Shown: one piece after another, positions 16,787 to 26,591 of the stretch
Layout: each line of letters begins with the position of its first letter
How positions within the stretch are numbered: the stretch's first letter is position 1
From: Rhizobium esperanzae
GTDB lineage: Bacteria; Pseudomonadota; Alphaproteobacteria; Rhizobiales; Rhizobiaceae
Length of the DNA: 64,000 nucleotides
Reading direction: 5' to 3'
Assembly (NCBI RefSeq): GCF_014197615.1
Contig: NZ_JACIFY010000002.1
Coordinates: 124,001-188,000, forward strand
The notes under the pieces: model-generated
Seen by the model: the letters and a program-made list of their open reading frames with translations, nothing else
Told to the model about the DNA's origin: nothing
The model's database searches: none
Position numbers and translations under genes: made by a program

Positions 16787-18607
16787 TCACGCTGCCCGTG
16801 TGTGTCGGGCTTGAGGCGATTGCTCCGCCCCACGCAGGCGGAAATTCGAAAGCAGCGCCTTCAACTGGGTGCTCTCGTCGGCAAGCGTGCGGCTTGCCGC
16901 CGTCGTCTCCTCGACCATCGCGGCATTCTGCTGCGTCATCTGATCCATATGGTTGACCGAACCGTTGATCTCGTTCAGCCCGGTCGACTGCTCGCGTGCT
17001 GCCGTCGCGATCGACACGACGTGATCGTTGACCTGGTTGACCAGCGCCTCGATCTCCAGCAGCGCATCACCCGTCGAGCGTACCAGCGCGACCCCGCCGT
17101 CGACTTCTGTCGCCGACCGGCTGATCAGTTCCTTGATCTCCTTGGCGGCATTGGCCGAACGCTGGGCAAGTTCGCGTACTTCCTGGGCGACGACGGCAAA
17201 GCCGCGGCCCGCCTCGCCTGCCCGCGCGGCCTCGACGCCGGCATTCAGCGCCAGAAGGTTCGTCTGGAAGGCGATTTCGTCGATGACGGAGATGATCTGG
17301 TTGATACGGCTTGAGGATTCCTCGATGCGGCCCATCGCCGTCACCGCATTGCGGACGATGTCGCCGGAGCGCCCGGCGCTCGCCTTGGTTTCGGCCACCA
17401 TTTCGCGCGCTTCGTTCGCCCGCTCGGATGCCGTCTTGACCGTCGCGGTGATCTCGTCGAGCGCTGCCGCCGTCTCTTCGAGCGCGGCTGCCTGCTGTTC
17501 GGTGCGCTTCGACAGGTTGCCGGTCGCCTCGCTGATGTCGGAGGCGCTGTCGTTGACGACGCGGCTGGATTCGGCGATCGCATGGATGACCCCGTTCAGC
17601 GCATCGACGGCGGCGTTGAAGTCACCCCGCAGCTTGGCATAATCGTCGCCGATATCGCCGATCGCAACCGTCAGGTCGCCGCCCGCGAGCTTTTCCAGGC
17701 CGACGCCAAGCGCCTGCATCGCGCGGGTCTGACGCTCGGAGGCCGAACGCAGGCTCGCCTCGTTGCCGCGGCGCTCGTCTTCGATCTGCCGCTGCCTCTC
17801 GTCTTCCCGCCCGCGCAACGCGCTGCGCTCGTCGACGGAATCGCGCAGCACCAGCAACGCCTTGGCCATCTGGCCGATCTCGTCGCGACGATCGCTGCCG
17901 GCAATCTCCACCGATGCCTCTTCGGAGGCGATCGCGTTCATCGCCGTCTTCAGACGAGCGATCGGCGCCGTCACGCTGCGGACGATCGCATAGGCGATGG
18001 CCATCGTGGCAGCCGCGCCGAGCAGGCAGAGCACCGCCGCCCAGATCGCGTTCTGACGATAGAGCGCGGCAATGTCATCGGCATAAACGCCGGTGCCGAC
18101 GATCCAGCCCCAAGGCTCGAAACCGGCGACATAGGAATATTTCAGCACCGGCTCGTCGGCGCCCGGTTTCGGCCAGTAGTAATCGACGAAGCCCTTGCCG
18201 TCCTTCTTCACCTTGTTGACAAACTCGACGAACAGGAACTTGCCGGTTGGATCCTTCATCTGCGAGATGTCGGTTCCATTAAGCGCCGGCTTGATCGGGT
18301 GCATCACCATGGTGGGATGCATGTCGTTGATCCAGAAATAACCGTCGGCGCCATAGCGCATCGCGCCGATCACGTCCTTGGCGGCTGCCTGCGCCTGCTC
18401 GCGGGTCATGGTGCCCGCCTGCTCCATCTTGTAATATTTGTCGAAGATGCCAAGCGCCGTCGCCTCCATCTTCTCCAGCCCCGCCTTCCGCTCCGCTTGC
18501 AGCTCGGAGTAGGAATAGTTCAGAAAGAAGACCATCGTCGCCGCAAGCACGGCAAGCGTGAAGCCGACGAGGCAGTAAAGGCGGGTGGAAATCTTGACGT
18601 TGCGCAT
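16787..18607 (-). CDS. Methyl-accepting chemotaxis protein with periplasmic Cache domain
   Basis: 606 residues. TM1 is near residues 10-30; the periplasmic sCache_2-like domain (about 35-180) has [19 protein letters not shown] and [16 protein letters not shown]2 and HAMP follow (about 185-260), then a linker and the signalling domain with the hairpin tip [24 protein letters not shown]. The Cache type often binds small carboxylates or amino acids. No CheB/CheR pentapeptide is obvious at the C-terminus. The start is uncertain: ATG 18607 was chosen, ATG 18631 or TTG 18637 are alternatives. Confidence 0.92.
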   Translation of the reverse strand: MRNVKISTRLYCLVGFTLAVLAATMVFFLNYSYSELQAERKAGLEKMEATALGIFDKYYKMEQAGTMTREQAQAAAKDVIGAMRYGADGYFWINDMHPTMVMHPIKPALNGTDISQMKDPTGKFLFVEFVNKVKKDGKGFVDYYWPKPGADEPVLKYSYVAGFEPWGWIVGTGVYADDIAALYRQNAIWAAVLCLLGAAATMAIAYAIVRSVTAPIARLKTAMNAIASEEASVEIAGSDRRDEIGQMAKALLVLRDSVDERSALRGREDERQRQIEDERRGNEASLRSASERQTRAMQALGVGLEKLAGGDLTVAIGDIGDDYAKLRGDFNAAVDALNGVIHAIAESSRVVNDSASDISEATGNLSKRTEQQAAALEETAAALDEITATVKTASERANEAREMVAETKASAGRSGDIVRNAVTAMGRIEESSSRINQIISVIDEIAFQTNLLALNAGVEAARAGEAGRGFAVVAQEVRELAQRSANAAKEIKELISRSATEVDGGVALVRSTGDALLEIEALVNQVNDHVVSIATAAREQSTGLNEINGSVNHMDQMTQQNAAMVEETTAASRTLADESTQLKALLSNFRLRGAEQSPQARHTRAA

Positions 18608-18880
18608 GAGGTTCCCGGCGATTCTAAACATTTGCAATTCGTCACATACTGGAACAGCTGAATTACCGGACGGTAAAGTTGGATTAGCGGATCCTCACAT
18701 AACGTAAGGTGAAGCAGCGGTTGCAAAATTCAACCGGCTGAAATCCAACGGAATTTAAATCGTCGCGACCTGCCGTATTTGTTGTGCAGCCAACCCTCTC
18801 ACCGAAAAGGATTGGTGCGGACACACGAGTTCGCCTAACCTTCGCTACAGAATCGTATCCGAATATCAAGGGAACTTTCC

Positions 18881-19267
18881 ATGACCGATGCCGCCAAGCC
18901 GAGAGGCGAACTCACGCTGCGCACGCTCGCCATGCCAGGCGATGCCAATCCGGCCGGCGATATCTTCGGCGGCTGGGTCATGGCGCAGATGGACCTTGCG
19001 TCCGGCATTCGCGCCGCCGAGCGCGCCAAGGGCCGCGTCGTCACCGCCGCCGTCAAGGAAATGGCCTTCGAGCTGCCGGTCAAGATCGGCGATACGCTGT
19101 CGGTCTATACCGATGTCGAGCGTGTCGGCCGCACCTCGATCACGCTGATCGTCGAAGCCTGGGCGCATCGCTCACGCTACGCCAAGATGGAAAAGGTCAC
19201 CGCCGCCACCTTCATCATGGTCGCGCTCGACGAAGAGGGCAAGCCCAAGCAAGTCCCCGAGGAGTGA
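18881..19267 (+). CDS. Acyl-CoA thioesterase, YciA-like hotdog enzyme
   Basis: 128 residues, one hotdog domain. GDANPAGDIFGGWVMAQMD carries the catalytic Asp and central helix, followed by FELPVKIGDTLSVYTDVERVGRTS. YciA enzymes hydrolyse a broad range of acyl-CoAs in the cytoplasm and form trimers of dimers. AAGGGAA lies before the ATG. A membrane-protein gene follows after 18 bp, probably in the same transcript. Confidence 0.88.
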   Translation: MTDAAKPRGELTLRTLAMPGDANPAGDIFGGWVMAQMDLASGIRAAERAKGRVVTAAVKEMAFELPVKIGDTLSVYTDVERVGRTSITLIVEAWAHRSRYAKMEKVTAATFIMVALDEEGKPKQVPEE

Positions 19268-19285
19268 CAGGCCGGGATCGACACC

Positions 19286-19873
19286 ATGGAAACGGTCAGT
19301 TCGCCGGAGGTCTTCCTTCACATCAAGGTGGTGATGGGCATGGTCATCAGCCTGTCGCTGGCGAGACTCTTGACCGGTGTCGCCGGCATCGTCCAGCATC
19401 CCGGCAAGGCCAAGGTCTATGCCGTCCATCTCGGCTGGGCGCTGTCCCTTTTCCTCTTCATCATTCACATCTGGTGGTGGGAATATCGCCTGCAGGCCGT
19501 GCCGGCGATCGGCTTCGGCATCTATCTCTTCCTCGTCTGCTTCTGCAGCCTGTTCTTCCTGCTCTGCGCCCTGCTCTTCCCGGCGAGCCTCGACGAATAT
19601 GGCGGCTACGAGGAGTATTTCATTTCGCGGCGAAAATGGTTCTTCGGCATTCTCGGCCTGATCTATGCCGTCGATATCCTCGACACGGCGATCAAGGGGC
19701 CGGAGCGCATCCTCTCGCTCGGCTGGGAATATCCCGCCCGCAATATCGTCTACATCCTGCTCTGCGCCCTCGCCGCCTGGACCCCCAACCGCCGCTTCCA
19801 CACCACCTTCGTCATCGCCAATCTGTTCTACCAGGTGAGCTTCATCTTCCGGCTCTATGATGTTTTGGGGTGA
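19286..19873 (+). CDS. Inner-membrane protein of unknown function
   Basis: 195 residues with about five hydrophobic helices (near 12-32, 48-66, 72-94, 117-135, 150-190). Aromatic-rich motifs HIWWWEYRLQAV and EYFISRRKWFFG suggest an interface region. Not assigned to a family. It probably shares a transcript with the thioesterase upstream. Confidence 0.7.
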   Translation: METVSSPEVFLHIKVVMGMVISLSLARLLTGVAGIVQHPGKAKVYAVHLGWALSLFLFIIHIWWWEYRLQAVPAIGFGIYLFLVCFCSLFFLLCALLFPASLDEYGGYEEYFISRRKWFFGILGLIYAVDILDTAIKGPERILSLGWEYPARNIVYILLCALAAWTPNRRFHTTFVIANLFYQVSFIFRLYDVLG

Positions 19874-19880
19874 GTTGCGG

Positions 19881-19920
19881 TCCCGCAAAGCGGGAGCAAT
19901 CGATCCAGTGAATCGATTGC
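19881..19920. repeat. Double hairpin between convergent genes
   Basis: TCCCGC-AAA-GCGGGA is followed directly by GCAATCGAT-N7-ATCGATTGC, a nine-base perfect inverted repeat. It lies seven bases after a stop codon and before a convergent gene end. There is no T-run, so it may be a mobile intergenic repeat or an RNA-stabilising hairpin rather than an intrinsic terminator. Confidence 0.6.
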
Positions 19921-20044
19921 AGCAACGAACGCCCTGAGCTTAAAGCGAAGGGCCGGGAGACGGTGCGGCAGGTTATCGCAGGCGGCACGCACAACGACCA
20001 GCCCTCATCCTTGTTCGTTTACGTTGCGTGCGTTCGCCCAGCCC

Positions 20045-21229
20045 TCAAACCTTCAAAAACTGCGACCCCTTATCAAACCCCAAGCCCGGAAAAATCTTCC
20101 CCGTCAGATCATCCACACCGACATCGAACTGCCGATAGAGCATCGCTGCCGCCACCTCGCGCACATCTGCGGTCGGCATCAGGTCACGGTCGTCGAGCAA
20201 CTGCCCGTCACCGACACCCGGCCAGCGGCCGAGGATGCGGCCGCCGTTGATGGCGCCGCCCGATAGTACCGTGCAGCCACCGGTGCCGTGGTCGGTGCCG
20301 CCGGAGCCGTTCTGGCGGACGGTGCGGCCGAATTCGGTCATGGCGAGCACCACCGTCTTTGACCAGATCTCCGGCCCGAGCGTCGTCTTCAGCGTGTTGA
20401 TCGCCTGCGCGAGATCCTGTGCCGGCCGCTTGAACTGGCCGGCCTGGCCGATATGCGTGTCCCAGCCTGATATCGAGAAACTGGCAATCCGATAGTCACC
20501 CTTCAGCATATTGGCCGCGAGCGCTGCCACATCTGCAACCTTCTCGCCGCGCTGTCCGTCCGGCTCGACCATCGTCGAGGCAGCGTCGGCGCGCGTCGCC
20601 TCGGCAAGGGCTGCCGCAAAGGGCGGATCGCCGGCATAGAGCCGCGACAGGAACTGCATCTCGTCACGCGCCGGCGCCAGATTGGAATCCGAGGCCCAGA
20701 CATCGACATCGTTCGGCCCGGAAAGGATCAACTCCGTCGAGGTGTTGAGGTCGATCGCTTTGCGCGCATCCGAGCGCGGAATGACGGCGAGCGCCCGGTT
20801 CAGCCAACCGGTCTTTTCCTCGGCGACATGCTCGCCGCCTGACTCCAGCATGTCCTGCCCGTCGAAATGGCTGCGCTGGTCGCGATAGGGCGTCGAAACC
20901 GCATGCACGAAGGCAAGCTCCCGGCTCTTCCAGAGCGGCATGAGATCGGCGGCGGCGGGATTGAGGCCGAAATGCCCGTCGAGATCGAGAAGTCCGGTAT
21001 CGGGCGTCAGCGCCAAGGTCGGCCGGAGCGCGGCAAAGCCGGCATCGCCATAGGGCTGCACGAGATCCAGCCCGTCCATCGCGCCGCGCAGCACGATGGT
21101 GACGAAACGGTTGTCGCCCGGCATCGCCGCGAAGGTGACGGGCGTGAAAACGGGAGCGGCGGCAAGACAGCAGGCAGAGGTGAGAAATCCGCGACGCGAC
21201 AGCGAGATCCGGTTCATCGACAATGTCAT
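20045..21229 (-). CDS. DUF1501 family protein, Tat-exported
   Basis: 394 residues. The N-terminus has a twin-arginine signal (LSRRGFLTSACCLAAAPV). Family features are FVTIVLRGAMDGLDLVQPYGD near 40, HAVSTPYRDQRSHFDGQDMLE near 110, and ALAMTEFGRTVRQNGSGGTDHG near 300, which resemble sulfatase-fold metal sites. The function is unknown, but it always occurs with a DUF1800 partner, here 12 bp upstream in the same operon. Likely periplasmic. Confidence 0.9.
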   Translation of the reverse strand: MTLSMNRISLSRRGFLTSACCLAAAPVFTPVTFAAMPGDNRFVTIVLRGAMDGLDLVQPYGDAGFAALRPTLALTPDTGLLDLDGHFGLNPAAADLMPLWKSRELAFVHAVSTPYRDQRSHFDGQDMLESGGEHVAEEKTGWLNRALAVIPRSDARKAIDLNTSTELILSGPNDVDVWASDSNLAPARDEMQFLSRLYAGDPPFAAALAEATRADAASTMVEPDGQRGEKVADVAALAANMLKGDYRIASFSISGWDTHIGQAGQFKRPAQDLAQAINTLKTTLGPEIWSKTVVLAMTEFGRTVRQNGSGGTDHGTGGCTVLSGGAINGGRILGRWPGVGDGQLLDDRDLMPTADVREVAAAMLYRQFDVGVDDLTGKIFPGLGFDKGSQFLKV

Positions 21230-21241
21230 GGCGAAAGCCTC

Positions 21242-22753
21242 CTATCGGCGATTGAATTCAGGCGATGCCAGCACCAGGGTCAGCCCGCTGATCTTGTTCG
21301 GCGCCTGCGACACGATGCGGATCGTCTCGTCGCGCGCCGCATCGGCAAGCGTCGATATGAGGAACTCGCGCGGATCCTCGTCGCGGCCGAACTGCGCTGC
21401 CGCCCGCCTTGCCCAGGCCAGCCGCTCAGCGAGCTGGCTGCCGGTGATCCAGGCGGAAAAACCTTCTTCGAAGCCGGCGGGGCTCGGCGGCAGCCAGATC
21501 GGCTGGCCCATGCGCTTCAGCGCCCCCTGCCCCAGCGCCCGCGCCGTCCGGAAGGCCTTGAGCCGCTTGTCCCTCGCCTCGCCGGCGGGATCGGTCGTCA
21601 CCGGCGCCCCTGCCATGCCAGGCGTATTCGCCGCCATGTCGCCCTCATCGGTGCCTTGCTGGTTGGCCACCAGGAAGCTGCCGACGACGCCGTTGACCGG
21701 CCCCGCATTCAGCGCCCTCAATCCGGCGACGACATAGTCGAAAGGCTGGCGTGCCTTGGCGCCTTCGTCACGCCAGGCGGCGGGATGGTCGAGCATGGCG
21801 GTGTAGACGGCGGTGAGATCGCCATCCGTCTTCTTCCAGGCCGCAGCCATATCGGACACCATGCCTTCGTCGGGCCGGTCGGAGACGAAATGCACCGCAA
21901 GTTTGCGGCTGATATGGGCGGCGGTCTTCGGATGGACGGCGAGATCGTCGAGCATGTCGAGATAATCGTCTCGCGAGCGCCTGCGCCCGCCATAACTGAC
22001 GCCGAGCACAGCATGCGTGCCGGGCTCGGAAATATTCGGCCGGAACACGATATCCATCTCTTTGCGATCGACGGTGAGCCCCGTCAGCACCATGGCAGCC
22101 GCCGTCACATCCGCCTGGGTATAGCCGCTGCCGGCGCCGAGCGTGTGCAGTTCCAGCAGCTCGCGGCCGAGATTTTCGTTCAGCCCCTTGTTGCGTTTGA
22201 TGCCGCCTGATGAATCCGGGCCGAGCGAATCCGCCTGATCGAGATAGATCAGCATGGCCGGATGGGCCGTGGCGCTGCGCAGCAGATCGCCGAACCTGCC
22301 TGATATGAACGGCCGGATCGCCTCTGCCTCGTAGAGCGGCACGATCAGGCGCATCGGCAGGCTTTTATTGGCGCTGGTGGAGAAATGATCGGTCCAGAAG
22401 GTCGCCAGCCGCTCGTAGAAGCCATAGGGCGACAGCACCGCCTGCATCAGCCGCAGGTTCGTATCGTGCTGGAACTGCTGCTGCGCTTGGCGCTGCACGC
22501 CCTTGCGCATGTCGCGCCGCACCGGATCATCGGTCACCGTCTTGGCGTCCTCGCGGATCTGCCTCAGCTGCGCCTGCAGGCTGAGGATCGCCCGGTGGCG
22601 CATGTCAGGACCACCGAGCGGAAAGTCCGGCGTCGCCGCCAGGCCCTCGGCGATCTGGCCGATCAGCTCATCCTTGTTCTGCGGCGGCGCCTCGCCCGGC
22701 CGCAAGCCATAACCGAAGCGGATTGCCGCCATCGTCGGGAAAGAGAGGCTCAT
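21242..22753 (-). CDS. DUF1800 family protein
   Basis: 503 residues. Family blocks include MAAIRFGYGLRPGEAPP at the start, LATFWTDHFSTSANK near 120, NENLGRELLELHTLGAGSGYTQADV near 185 and LAVHFVSDRP near 280. DUF1800 proteins are helical and of unknown biochemical role, paired with DUF1501 proteins. No signal peptide is evident. It is the first gene of the pair; the upstream gap is filled with repeats, leaving the promoter within about 22870-22960 or inside the repeat. Confidence 0.9.
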   Translation of the reverse strand: MSLSFPTMAAIRFGYGLRPGEAPPQNKDELIGQIAEGLAATPDFPLGGPDMRHRAILSLQAQLRQIREDAKTVTDDPVRRDMRKGVQRQAQQQFQHDTNLRLMQAVLSPYGFYERLATFWTDHFSTSANKSLPMRLIVPLYEAEAIRPFISGRFGDLLRSATAHPAMLIYLDQADSLGPDSSGGIKRNKGLNENLGRELLELHTLGAGSGYTQADVTAAAMVLTGLTVDRKEMDIVFRPNISEPGTHAVLGVSYGGRRRSRDDYLDMLDDLAVHPKTAAHISRKLAVHFVSDRPDEGMVSDMAAAWKKTDGDLTAVYTAMLDHPAAWRDEGAKARQPFDYVVAGLRALNAGPVNGVVGSFLVANQQGTDEGDMAANTPGMAGAPVTTDPAGEARDKRLKAFRTARALGQGALKRMGQPIWLPPSPAGFEEGFSAWITGSQLAERLAWARRAAAQFGRDEDPREFLISTLADAARDETIRIVSQAPNKISGLTLVLASPEFNRR

Positions 22754-22779
22754 GGCCGATCACCTCCTGATCACTGCTG

Positions 22780-22867
22780 AAGCAATTCCAGCAAAAGTGT
22801 GCCGCGGTTTTGCGCCCGGAATTGCGCAAAACGATATTGCGAAGCATTTCCGTGACACGGAAATGCT
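22780..22867. repeat. Composite rhizobial intergenic repeat (copy 2 plus 25-bp palindrome)
   Basis: First part: GCAATTCC, AGCAAAAGTGTGCCGCGG, TTTTGCG, GGAATTGC, a nested hairpin sharing its core with the copy at 9523. Second part (22843-22867): AGCATTTCCGTG-A-CACGGAAATGCT, a perfect palindrome with 12-base arms. The modular build fits rhizobial intergenic mosaic elements. It lies just upstream of the DUF1800 operon. Confidence 0.75.
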
Positions 22868-22964
22868 GAGGTGAGAAGCTGACAGCAGATTGCGACGGCA
22901 ATCTGTAGGAAATGCGGCCTTATCGAGACATGGACAATTTGTAATCTCTTGAAAAGCCTCGCAT

Positions 22965-23312
22965 TTACGCCCTGAAAATGAAGGAGGCTCCGATTGCGAT
23001 GAGCGCAAAACCGATCGCGTGGTTCCAGGTCAGGTTTTCGCCGAGCCAGAAAATCGAGAAACCGGCAAAGACAATCAGCGTGATCACTTCCTGCATCGTC
23101 TTCAGCTGCGCCGTCGTATAGACCGCCGAGCCGATACGGTTGGCCGGCACCGCCAGGCAATATTCGAAGAAGGCGATACCCCAACTGACCACGATGGCCA
23201 GGAAGATGGCGCTGCCCTTGTGTTTGAGATGCCCGTACCATGCGAAGGTCATGAAGATGTTGGAGGCAAACAACATGATGACGGGCCAGACGGCGGCGGG
23301 AGAAAATGGCAT
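22965..23312 (-). CDS. DMT-superfamily small membrane protein (DUF486)
   Basis: 115 residues from ATG 23312 (MPFSPAAVWPVIM). Four hydrophobic helices with FASNIFMTFAWYGHLK, SWGIAFFEYCLAVPANRIG, TAQLKTMQEVITL and LTWNHAIGFALIAIGASFIFRA, the standard DUF486 pattern. Size is normal for the family. It is probably a small inner-membrane transporter acting as a dimer; substrate unknown. The frame extends to 23396, but those residues are not family-like. Confidence 0.87.
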   Translation of the reverse strand: MPFSPAAVWPVIMLFASNIFMTFAWYGHLKHKGSAIFLAIVVSWGIAFFEYCLAVPANRIGSAVYTTAQLKTMQEVITLIVFAGFSIFWLGENLTWNHAIGFALIAIGASFIFRA

Positions 23313-23571
23313 GGGCTCACTCGGGGCTGTGGATGGAATGGTTGACCCGGCGGGATACCGGCCAGCTTTACCTAGCACGTCGTCGTTGGACGGCAAGTCT
23401 CGGAGCGCGGACCGATCGTCTCACGCCATCGAAACCAAAATTGCCGGCGCCCGAGGCGCTCGGATAGAGGAGGATGCTAAAGTCCCCGTATCAATCGCCA
23501 CGAAATTTACTACTTCATATTGAAAGGATTACATGCGCCGCACGTGGCGGCATCGATCTATCGGGGAGCAT

Positions 23572-24408
23572 ATGGATCATACAGCCGAGATGCCGCAATC
23601 CATTGCTTTGCTTCCCCGCTATTTCTGGCGACGCCTTGCCGCCTTTGCAGTCGACGTCATTATCTTTCAGGCCGCTATCCTCATAGCAGTCCATTACATT
23701 TCAACGACCGTTCCCGAGGGTTCCCACTTCGCCGACAAGGTCTCCATGGAATGTGCGGAGGGAGTGCCCGATCAGCTCGCAAAGCGTATTGACGCAGGTT
23801 GGCCGTTGAAGACAAACGAATTGCGCACCAACGAGATCTGCGAATCGCGCCAATTTGGCTTGGGAAAGCAAAGATACCTGCAGATAACCGTTGAGATGGA
23901 GCCATGGGACTACGTGACACCAACTCAAGTGCTGACAATCCCTCTGGACGCAGACGATAATCCGGTCAACAAAACAATACCGGCGTACTCCGACTTCATG
24001 TCAGGCATTGCCAATACTGCACTGATCGCGCTGGCGTTCGCCTGTTTTTCTGCGAACGGCCGCCGCACAATCGGAAAGGCAGTCTTCTTTCTACGGGTCC
24101 AATGGATCGATGGTGAAGGTCCCAACTTCGGTATCGCGTTGAAACGCGAAATCCTCAAATTCAGCCCGACCCTGCTTTTCAGTGCCGCTACTTTTGTAAT
24201 CTCGCTGTTGCCGGCCTATCCGACGCAGGACTTCGACGCACTGCTCGGCATTTTCCACGGCGGATATGCACCTTCATACGATGGGACAATCGGGTTTTAC
24301 GTCCTATGGACGGGAGCGGCCCTGGCTTGGTGGCTCGTCCCATTCATGCTGTGGCAGGGACGGACGTTTTACGATCGCATCTGCGCCTGCGAGGTGGTGA
24401 GCGCCTGA
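23572..24408 (+). CDS. RDD family membrane protein
   Basis: 278 residues. The RDD signature is in RYFWRRLAAFAVDVIIF near residue 16, with further membrane helices near 140-160, 195-220 and 245-265. RRTIGKAVFFLRVQWIDG is the second conserved block. A loop of about 100 residues with three cysteines lies between helices 1 and 2 and is probably periplasmic. The role is unknown. Local GC is lower than in neighbours. The start at 23533 also has a good ribosome-binding site (AAAGGA), so 13 extra residues are possible. Confidence 0.8.
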   Translation: MDHTAEMPQSIALLPRYFWRRLAAFAVDVIIFQAAILIAVHYISTTVPEGSHFADKVSMECAEGVPDQLAKRIDAGWPLKTNELRTNEICESRQFGLGKQRYLQITVEMEPWDYVTPTQVLTIPLDADDNPVNKTIPAYSDFMSGIANTALIALAFACFSANGRRTIGKAVFFLRVQWIDGEGPNFGIALKREILKFSPTLLFSAATFVISLLPAYPTQDFDALLGIFHGGYAPSYDGTIGFYVLWTGAALAWWLVPFMLWQGRTFYDRICACEVVSA

Positions 24409-24544
24409 GGGCATCCGTGTTCAGGCAGGCGCCTGGCAGTGAAATAACAGTAACCGGAAGCAAACCACGGGACGCCACGCCCCCTATTGCGGCGCGGCAC
24501 CCACCAACGTCCCTTATCCCGCGGCGCGTAGCCCGTAGGACGAA

Positions 24545-24617
24545 GCCTCGAAGGACACGCCGCAACATTGCGTCTTGCATTCATCCAGCGCAGTACGCCC
24601 GCCTCGTCCTTCGAGGC
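24545..24617. repeat. Inverted repeat of the CTCGTCCTTCGAGG / CTCAGGATGAGG family
   Basis: GCCTCGAAGGAC (24545-24556) pairs with GTCCTTCGAGGC (24606-24617). GGGGTAACTCAGGATGAGGCTC follows, a continuation typical of this widespread alphaproteobacterial repeat. A related degenerate piece (GAGCCTCATGGTGAGGAG) occurs near 41250. It lies between two convergent genes; no coding potential seen in 24409-24675. Confidence 0.65.
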
Positions 24618-24675
24618 CCTGCGGGGTAACTCAGGATGAGGCTCTCTCAAGCATCGGCGCTCCACAAGCCACCGG

Positions 24676-25476
24676 TCACACCACCCTGCCCCGGCACGCC
24701 CACGCCACCGACGCAAACGACCGCGGTCCATCGGGCTCGCCCGCCTCATAGGCGGCCCGTAAGGCGGCATCGACGGCCTTTCGCCTCGTTGGGTCCAGCC
24801 CGGCGACATATTTGCCGAGCGGCCCCTCGCCGGCGGCGATCGGGTCCCAGTAGTCCGCAAAGGAGGTGTATTCCATCCGGATCAGCAGCGACGTCTCCTC
24901 GACGTCGGCAAGGCCGGCAGCGATGAAGCTTTGCTTCATTTCCCCCGGCCGCATCATCGGCTGAAAACAGTATCTGCGGCGCTGCGGCAGCGCGTTCTCG
25001 TCGAGCATGACCACCGTATCCCACATCATCCGCATGCCCGACATGCCGCCATAATGGTCCCAGACCGTGGCCGCGACGACGCCATCGGGTCGCACCACCC
25101 GGCACATTTCGGACACCGCCTTTCCTGCCTCAGGCACGAAATGCAGTACGAGGAGCGACATTGCCCGGTCGAAGCGTTTGTCTTCGAAAGGAAGCGCGCA
25201 GGCATCGGCCTGCTGGATCGTGATCCGCGGGTCGGTATTGCGCCGTTTCGCCGCCTCGACGAACACAGGCGAATAGTCGATGGCGGCGATTTCCCGCAGG
25301 CTTGGTCTTTCCGCCAGCGTGAACGCCAGGCTGCCGGTGCCGCAGCCGACATCGAGCACGCGATCGCCATCCGCAAGCCCGGCGAAATCGATCAGCTTCG
25401 GCGCCAGCCGCTTGCTCCATCGCCCCATCAGCCGCTCATAACCATCGGCACTTTCGACATGAAAACTCGACGGCAT
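24676..25476 (-). CDS. Class I SAM-dependent methyltransferase
   Basis: 266 residues from ATG 25476, which has GAGGGAGG upstream. SAM motifs: RVLDVGCGTGSLAFTLA (motif I), IAAIDYSPVFVEAAKRR, IQQADACALPFEDKRFD, then MSLLVLHFV and RPDGVVAATVWDHYGG. This is the UbiE/arsenite-methyltransferase-like fold, but it lacks the cysteines of ArsM. The substrate is unknown. It is 132 bp downstream of the NmrA-like gene, same strand. Confidence 0.83.
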   Translation of the reverse strand: MPSSFHVESADGYERLMGRWSKRLAPKLIDFAGLADGDRVLDVGCGTGSLAFTLAERPSLREIAAIDYSPVFVEAAKRRNTDPRITIQQADACALPFEDKRFDRAMSLLVLHFVPEAGKAVSEMCRVVRPDGVVAATVWDHYGGMSGMRMMWDTVVMLDENALPQRRRYCFQPMMRPGEMKQSFIAAGLADVEETSLLIRMEYTSFADYWDPIAAGEGPLGKYVAGLDPTRRKAVDAALRAAYEAGEPDGPRSFASVAWACRGRVV

Positions 25477-25608
25477 GGAAACCTCCCTCTTCAAGAACGA
25501 TGGTCTATCGCCGTAGAGCCGAGCGATCCGTCGCCTGCGCAAGGCGCCTCGGGCTCTCCTCGGGCTCTCCGTCGTCCCCGGTCCAGGCCGGAGACGGCGG
25601 AGAGTGTA

Positions 25609-26490
25609 TCAGGCGGACGCCTTGCCGAGAACGCTCCAGTCGAAGCCGCGCGCCCAATCGGCATAGCTGTGCCAGCCGACATCGGGGAAGTCGCGGCGCA
25701 GGGCAGCGATGTCGACATCGTAGCCCGTGCGGTCGAACCATTCGAACATCCGCGCCGCATCCTCGCTCTGCTGTCGCATCGCGGCGATTGGCAGTTCCTG
25801 GTAGCGTATCGGACGATCGAGCACCTCGGACAGGATCTCCGCCTGCTGCTCGCCAGACAAGTCGTCGCCGGCAATATCGAAACGCTTGCCGAACACCTGT
25901 TCGCGCCGCTCGGCCAGTGCTGCGACGAAAGCGCCGATGTCCTTGATGGTGATCTGCTGTAGCGGGCGGGTTGGCGGCAGGGCCGAGGCATAGACGCCCT
26001 GGCGCAGCCCGTCGACCGCCCAGGGCGCTACCGTGTTTTCCATGAAGGCGACGGGCGCGCTGATCGTGTAGGGAATACCGAGGCCAGCAATATGCTTTTC
26101 GACGAGATATTTGCTGTCGAAATGCGGAATGCCGGTCTTCTTGTCGGCATTGCCAACGGAGGAATAGATCAGGTGCCCGATGCCGGCGGCCTTCGCCGCA
26201 TCAGCAACGAGGATGCCCTGGAGCGTTTCCGCTTCCGTTCCCGCCTCATAGCTGTTGCCCATCAGGAACATCGTGTCGACGCCCTCAGCCGCCCTCGCCA
26301 CGGAAGCGCCATCGTTGAGATCGCCGGCGACGACCTCGACCCCGGCCGTGGCCAGCCGCTTTGCGCCATCGCTATCCGGCTTGCGCGAGATCGCCTTGAC
26401 GCGGTGTCCCCGCGCGGTCAGGGCGCGAACGACCGCGCCACCCTGCTGGCCGGTGGCACCAGTGACCAAAACGCTTCTCATATCGCTCAT
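25609..26490 (-). CDS. NmrA-like NAD(P)-binding protein
   Basis: 293 residues. VLVTGATGQQGGAVVRAL is the NmrA-type glycine motif, followed by KAISRKPDSDGAKRL (an Arg that favours NADPH), VEVVAGDLND and GIGHLIYSSVGNADK. The fold is that of an extended SDR lacking a strict YxxxK, as in NmrA/HSCARG redox sensors and quinone reductases. The chosen ATG 26490 has AAGGAG upstream; ATG 26481 is possible. It is divergent from a LysR gene with a palindrome between. Confidence 0.85.
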   Translation of the reverse strand: MSDMRSVLVTGATGQQGGAVVRALTARGHRVKAISRKPDSDGAKRLATAGVEVVAGDLNDGASVARAAEGVDTMFLMGNSYEAGTEAETLQGILVADAAKAAGIGHLIYSSVGNADKKTGIPHFDSKYLVEKHIAGLGIPYTISAPVAFMENTVAPWAVDGLRQGVYASALPPTRPLQQITIKDIGAFVAALAERREQVFGKRFDIAGDDLSGEQQAEILSEVLDRPIRYQELPIAAMRQQSEDAARMFEWFDRTGYDVDIAALRRDFPDVGWHSYADWARGFDWSVLGKASA

Positions 26491-26548
26491 CTGTCTGCTC
26501 CTTGTTTGTGACCGATGGAGCAAAGTTAAGGCCTATCGCATTGACCCG

Positions 26549-26561
26549 TTATAGCCTATAA
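26549..26561. promoter_or_regulatory. Candidate LysR operator between NmrA-like and LysR genes
   Basis: TTATAG-C-CTATAA, a 13-bp palindrome in a 101-bp divergent intergenic region, 31 bp before the LysR start. It fits the position of an autoregulatory LysR site. Confidence 0.5.
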
Positions 26562-26591
26562 TTGGGAAACATCGTACCATCATAGGATACA